Assembly: GCF_000422685.1 (NCBI RefSeq)
Contig: NZ_KE383904.1
Location: 258,257-322,256, forward strand
DNA from: Flavobacterium gelidilacus DSM 15343
GTDB lineage: Bacteria > Bacteroidota > Bacteroidia > Flavobacteriales > Flavobacteriaceae
Length of the DNA: 64,000 nt
Reading direction: 5' to 3'
Shown here: positions 61,566-64,000 of the stretch, piece after piece
How positions within the stretch are numbered: position 1 is the stretch's first letter
How the letters are laid out: each line of letters opens with the position of its first letter
Position numbers and translations under genes: made by a program
Notes under the pieces: model-generated
The model's input: the letters and a program-made list of their open reading frames with translations, nothing else
Databases searched by the model: none
Told to the model about the DNA's origin: nothing

Positions 61566-62513
61566 ATGTCAGATACTATAGAAAAAGTAAAATGTTTAAT
61601 AATTGGTTCTGGACCTGCAGGATATACAGCTGCAATTTATGCATCAAGAGCTAATATGTTTCCGGTTTTATATCAAGGAACGCAGCCAGGTGGTCAGTTA
61701 ACAACAACAAATGAAGTAGAGAATTGGCCTGGAAATCCTGAGGGAATCACCGGACCAGAAATGATGGTTGGTTTACAAGCTCAAGCACAACGTTTTGGAG
61801 CAGATGTTCGTGATGGTTGGGTAACTAAGGTGGATTTTTCTGGTGATGTTCATAAAGCTTGGATTCAAGATGATAAAGAAATACACGCTGAAACTATTAT
61901 TATTTCAACTGGTGCTACTGCTAAATATTTAGGCTTGCCTTCTGAACAAAAATATTTAAATTTAGGTGGTGGAGTTTCAGCTTGTGCCGTTTGTGATGGT
62001 TTCTTTTATAGAAATCAGGAGGTTGTGATTGTTGGAGCAGGAGATAGTGCTTGTGAAGAAGCTCATTATTTGTCTAAATTATGTACAAAAGTTACCATGA
62101 TTGTTAGAAAAGACGAATTTAGAGCATCTAAAATTATGGCTGAACGTGTACGTAAAACTGAAAACATTTCAATTTTATACAATACAGAAACTGATGAGGT
62201 TTTAGGAGATGGTCAAGTTGTAACAGGTGTTAGAGTAAAAAACAATGTAACAGGCGTTTTAACAGAAATTCCAGCAACTGGATTTTTTGTAGCTATTGGT
62301 CACAAACCAAATACTGATATTTTTAAAGATTATCTAGATTTAGATGAAACAGGATATATTAAGAATATTCCTGGTACAGCTAAGACAAATGTTCCTGGAG
62401 TGTTTGTTGGTGGTGATGCTGCGGATCATGTCTATAGACAAGCTATAACTGCTGCTGGAACAGGTTGTATGGCTGCGTTAGATGCTGAAAGATATTTGGC
62501 TGCTAAAGAATAA
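61566..62513 (+). CDS. trxB: Thioredoxin-disulfide reductase
   Basis: Low-molecular-weight flavoenzyme reducing thioredoxin with NADPH, 315 residues. The FAD loop is IIGSGPAGYTAAIYASRA, the redox-active pair is C-A-V-C in SACAVCDGFF, and the NADPH domain carries VVIVGAGDSACEEA; the ending GVFVGGDAADHVYRQAITAAGTGCMAALDAERYL matches. All parts present. It is transcribed from its own promoter and followed by a hairpin terminator. No thioredoxin gene lies nearby. Confidence 0.98.
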   Translation: MSDTIEKVKCLIIGSGPAGYTAAIYASRANMFPVLYQGTQPGGQLTTTNEVENWPGNPEGITGPEMMVGLQAQAQRFGADVRDGWVTKVDFSGDVHKAWIQDDKEIHAETIIISTGATAKYLGLPSEQKYLNLGGGVSACAVCDGFFYRNQEVVIVGAGDSACEEAHYLSKLCTKVTMIVRKDEFRASKIMAERVRKTENISILYNTETDEVLGDGQVVTGVRVKNNVTGVLTEIPATGFFVAIGHKPNTDIFKDYLDLDETGYIKNIPGTAKTNVPGVFVGGDAADHVYRQAITAAGTGCMAALDAERYLAAKE

Positions 62514-62564
62514 TTTTTTATTCTATTTAGATATTTAGAAAAATTAAGTCTATTTATAAATTAA

Positions 62565-62600
62565 TAAACCTAACAGATTTTTAAATTTGTTAGGTTTTTA
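62565..62600 (+). terminator. Intrinsic terminator of trxB
   Basis: AAACCTAACA at 62566-62575 pairs with TGTTAGGTTT at 62589-62598, followed by T's. Confidence 0.85.
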
Positions 62601-62639
62601 TTTTAAATAAAGTTTATAAATAATCCATACAGTTTTCTA

Positions 62640-62712
62640 TCTAACCCTGATGGGAATGGCATCTTTTTTATAGTTTGAAAAACTGTAAAAAAATAGAATG
62701 GACAGCAGGAAT
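62640..62712 (+). ncRNA. Structured intergenic RNA resembling the Flavo-1 motif
   Basis: The stretch has the sequence order that I recall for a recurrent Bacteroidota intergenic RNA motif (Flavo-1): CCCTGAT, GGCATC, a hairpin, then a purine-rich block and AGCAGGA. Here a 12-base-pair hairpin (62664-62675 with 62681-62692, one G-T pair, loop TGAAA) is enclosed by CCTG (62646-62649) pairing with CAGG (62706-62709). It lies in the gap between convergent genes, downstream of both. No coding potential. Family membership rests on memory of the consensus and needs a covariance-model search. Confidence 0.5.
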
Positions 62713-62754
62713 TACATAACTAAATAAGGCACTGACCTACTGTTTCTAAAGAAT

Positions 62755-63591
62755 CTATTTTTCAATTTTTTGAAGTGTTGCATTATTTCTAAAAACAGGT
62801 AATTCTACTTTTGCATCTCCAAGAAGTTCAATTTCAGATTTTCCTGTGGCAGAAATGGTTACTTTATCTTTTACATTTATTTCGCAATAGCTATACATTT
62901 CTGTGGATAAACTCATTTCATTAACAGCTAGTTTTTTTGCTTCTAATTTGGCATCGTTATCTAATCTTATGTTAGCCATTTTGGCTTCACCTTCAATTGC
63001 AGCTTTAGATTTTTGATACATATCTAATTTTAAATTCGCAGTAGCAATCAATGCTTTTAATTCGCTATCTGCACTTAATTCTAATGTTGTTTTCTCCGCT
63101 TTTATATTTAATTCGGCTTCTGATTTATCATTGAGTATAAGTGTGAAATCGGTAGATTTTACATTTAAAAATGATTTTGAACTGTCAAAATTTTTGATGG
63201 TTATGTTGTCTAAGCTCAAATCGGCTAAAGCATTTAGAGTAGCTTCATTTTTAACGACTACCATTTTTAAATCATTGGTATAATTAATTCTAATGCTAAA
63301 TTTTTTAGCTCTTATAACATCTTTGGTTGAATAAAGTTTTAAAGTTGATCCAATAATTTCAAAGATAACAGCATCATGCAAATTATCATCAGCTTCAATT
63401 TCAACTGAATTTTTATCAGATTTAACCAAGAAAACTTCTAAGTTATCTGCAATATCAACAGCATCAAAAGTATCAATTTCTTTGACTGTAACTGTTATGA
63501 TTTTAGATCCTTTAATTTTTTCTTTCTTTTGTGCATGAGAAAAAGTTGTTATAAATAAAACAACAATGATATAAGATATTTTAAATTTCAT
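62755..63591 (-). CDS. DUF2807 (GIN-domain) beta-helix exported protein
   Basis: A 278-residue exported protein (signal peptide FITTFSHAQ). The body is a DUF2807-type right-handed beta-solenoid: a head segment near DTFDAVDIADNLEVFLVKSDK followed by short strand-turn repeats of 16-20 residues, such as the Ser/Asp/Lys-rich turns SKSFLNVKS, KSEAELNIKAEK, DAKLEAKKLAVN. Such proteins are found on the cell envelope of Bacteroidota; function unknown. A second DUF2807 gene, partial, follows immediately upstream on the same strand. Confidence 0.87.
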   Translation of the reverse strand: MKFKISYIIVVLFITTFSHAQKKEKIKGSKIITVTVKEIDTFDAVDIADNLEVFLVKSDKNSVEIEADDNLHDAVIFEIIGSTLKLYSTKDVIRAKKFSIRINYTNDLKMVVVKNEATLNALADLSLDNITIKNFDSSKSFLNVKSTDFTLILNDKSEAELNIKAEKTTLELSADSELKALIATANLKLDMYQKSKAAIEGEAKMANIRLDNDAKLEAKKLAVNEMSLSTEMYSYCEINVKDKVTISATGKSEIELLGDAKVELPVFRNNATLQKIEK

Positions 63592-63611
63592 AGTATTAAT
63601 TTAATTTGATA

Positions 63612-63619
63612 CAAATGTA
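63612..63619 (-). promoter_or_regulatory. -7 element (TACATTTG) before the DUF2807 gene
   Basis: Minus-strand TACATTTG 21 bases above the start at 63591. Confidence 0.5.
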
Positions 63620-63632
63620 TGTTTTTTTATAG

Positions 63633-63667
63633 ATCAAAAAAAACACCAGTTTTTGGCTGATGTTATT
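63633..63667 (-). terminator. Intrinsic terminator of the partial DUF2807 gene
   Basis: On the minus strand AACATCAG pairs with CTGGTGTT and is followed by eight T. Confidence 0.75.
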
Positions 63668-63672
63668 TTTTT

Positions 63673-64000
63673 TTATTTTTTTGAAACACTTGCACCCGAA
63701 CTTTCGTCAACTTTTATTTGTTTTGGAGTGGTATAATACTTTATACTACTTCCGCTTGAAGCATCTGCATCTAGTGACACAGTTGGATTTACTTTTGTAG
63801 AACTTCCGCTAGAAGATTTGCAAACAGCATTGGCTACTTCTAAGTCATTTAAAATAATAGAACTTCCACTCGAAGATTCTGTTCTTAAATTTTCTGATTT
63901 ACCATTTGCTACAATTTGGCTACCACTGCTACTATCACAAGTTAGATTTTTAGCGTTAACACGTAATTTCATTTCGCTACCACTACTTGATTTTAAATCT
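63673..64000 (-). CDS. Second DUF2807-type repeat protein, C-terminal part
   Basis: About 109 C-terminal residues of a gene that continues beyond the window edge. The frame is open from base 64000; the ATG at 63972 is internal. The sequence is a regular repeat with the turn SSSGS every 20 residues or so (LTCDSSSGSQIV, LRTESSSGSSII, AVCKSSSGSSTKV, LDADASSGSSIKY, ESSGASVSKK), a parallel beta-solenoid with a serine turn as in DUF2807 proteins. It lies upstream of the 62755 gene with a terminator in between. Confidence 0.85.
   Translation of the reverse strand, partial: DLKSSSGSEMKLRVNAKNLTCDSSSGSQIVANGKSENLRTESSSGSSIILNDLEVANAVCKSSSGSSTKVNPTVSLDADASSGSSIKYYTTPKQIKVDESSGASVSKK

Noticed and set aside
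1-64000. Insertion sequence, prophage, CRISPR array or toxin-antitoxin pair
   Set aside because: No transposase, integrase, Cas protein, repeat-spacer pattern or toxin-like pair is visible; every larger ORF fits a chromosomal household or envelope gene.

Overview
The window is chromosomal DNA from a low-GC member of Bacteroidota, almost certainly family Flavobacteriaceae and Flavobacterium-like. The evidence is the AT-rich composition, promoters of the TAnnTTTG type, absence of obvious Shine-Dalgarno sequences, two type IX secretion (T9SS) cargo proteins (type A and type B sorting domains), FecI/FecR/TonB-receptor regulation, a paired small/large methylmalonyl-CoA mutase and many lineage-typical small lipoproteins. 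I see no insertion sequence, prophage, CRISPR array or rRNA operon. The one tRNA is tRNA-Pro(TGG).

Layout. 1-5.6 kb: a TolC / membrane-fusion / RND efflux operon (TolC cut by the window edge) with two small accessory genes. 5.6-16.4 kb: the most distinctive region. A FecI-type sigma factor, FecR anti-sigma and FecA-like TonB receptor lie beside a Rieske lipoprotein, two unknown lipoproteins, an OB-fold protein, a DUF5777-type beta-barrel, a one-haem lipoprotein, a YceI protein, a DUF2271-type protein with a T9SS tail, and the flavin transferase ApbE. 16.6-29.7 kb: housekeeping genes (ffh, folD, rluF, lpxK, purine nucleoside phosphorylase) with a secreted X-Pro peptidase, a PLP enzyme and a DUF2254 membrane protein. 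29.7-37.5 kb: a hybrid kinase, gap, lipA, an ECF sigma with a glycosyltransferase, murB and recF. 37.6-43.8 kb: a TPR protein, ribH, mutL, two rhomboids and an EEP-family phosphatase. 43.8-49.2 kb: a minus-strand run parA-parB-DUF5683-dapB-lepB-wbqC. 49.4-64 kb: a GDPD protein, a large T9SS type B repeat protein, an amidohydrolase, a udk-divIC-mutA-mutB run, tRNA-Pro, trxB and two DUF2807 proteins (one partial).

Best candidate for an undescribed system: the 6.0-16.4 kb cluster. Four of its intergenic regions carry the same bipartite sequence, GTAGGG, 16 or 17 bases, TGTT, at 34-67 bases upstream of a start codon. Together these four sites precede every transcription unit of the cluster except the sigma gene itself and apbE, so they look like the promoter of the local sigma factor. 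The genes they would drive encode a Rieske centre, a haem c, a YceI lipid/quinone-binding protein, an outer-membrane barrel and a protein with a signal peptide, a DGLTGAT motif matching the ApbE flavinylation signature, and a T9SS tail. The simplest reading is a regulated extracytoplasmic electron-transfer system that ends in a surface-exposed or secreted covalent flavoprotein. That assembly is inference; the motifs are visible in the sequence.

Other points include a CdsZ-like protein whose four zinc cysteines are all replaced, a MutL with a degenerate endonuclease motif, a structured intergenic RNA resembling Flavo-1, probable leaderless mRNAs, and several intergenic repeats, one of which appears to have been absorbed into the N-terminus of methylmalonyl-CoA mutase.
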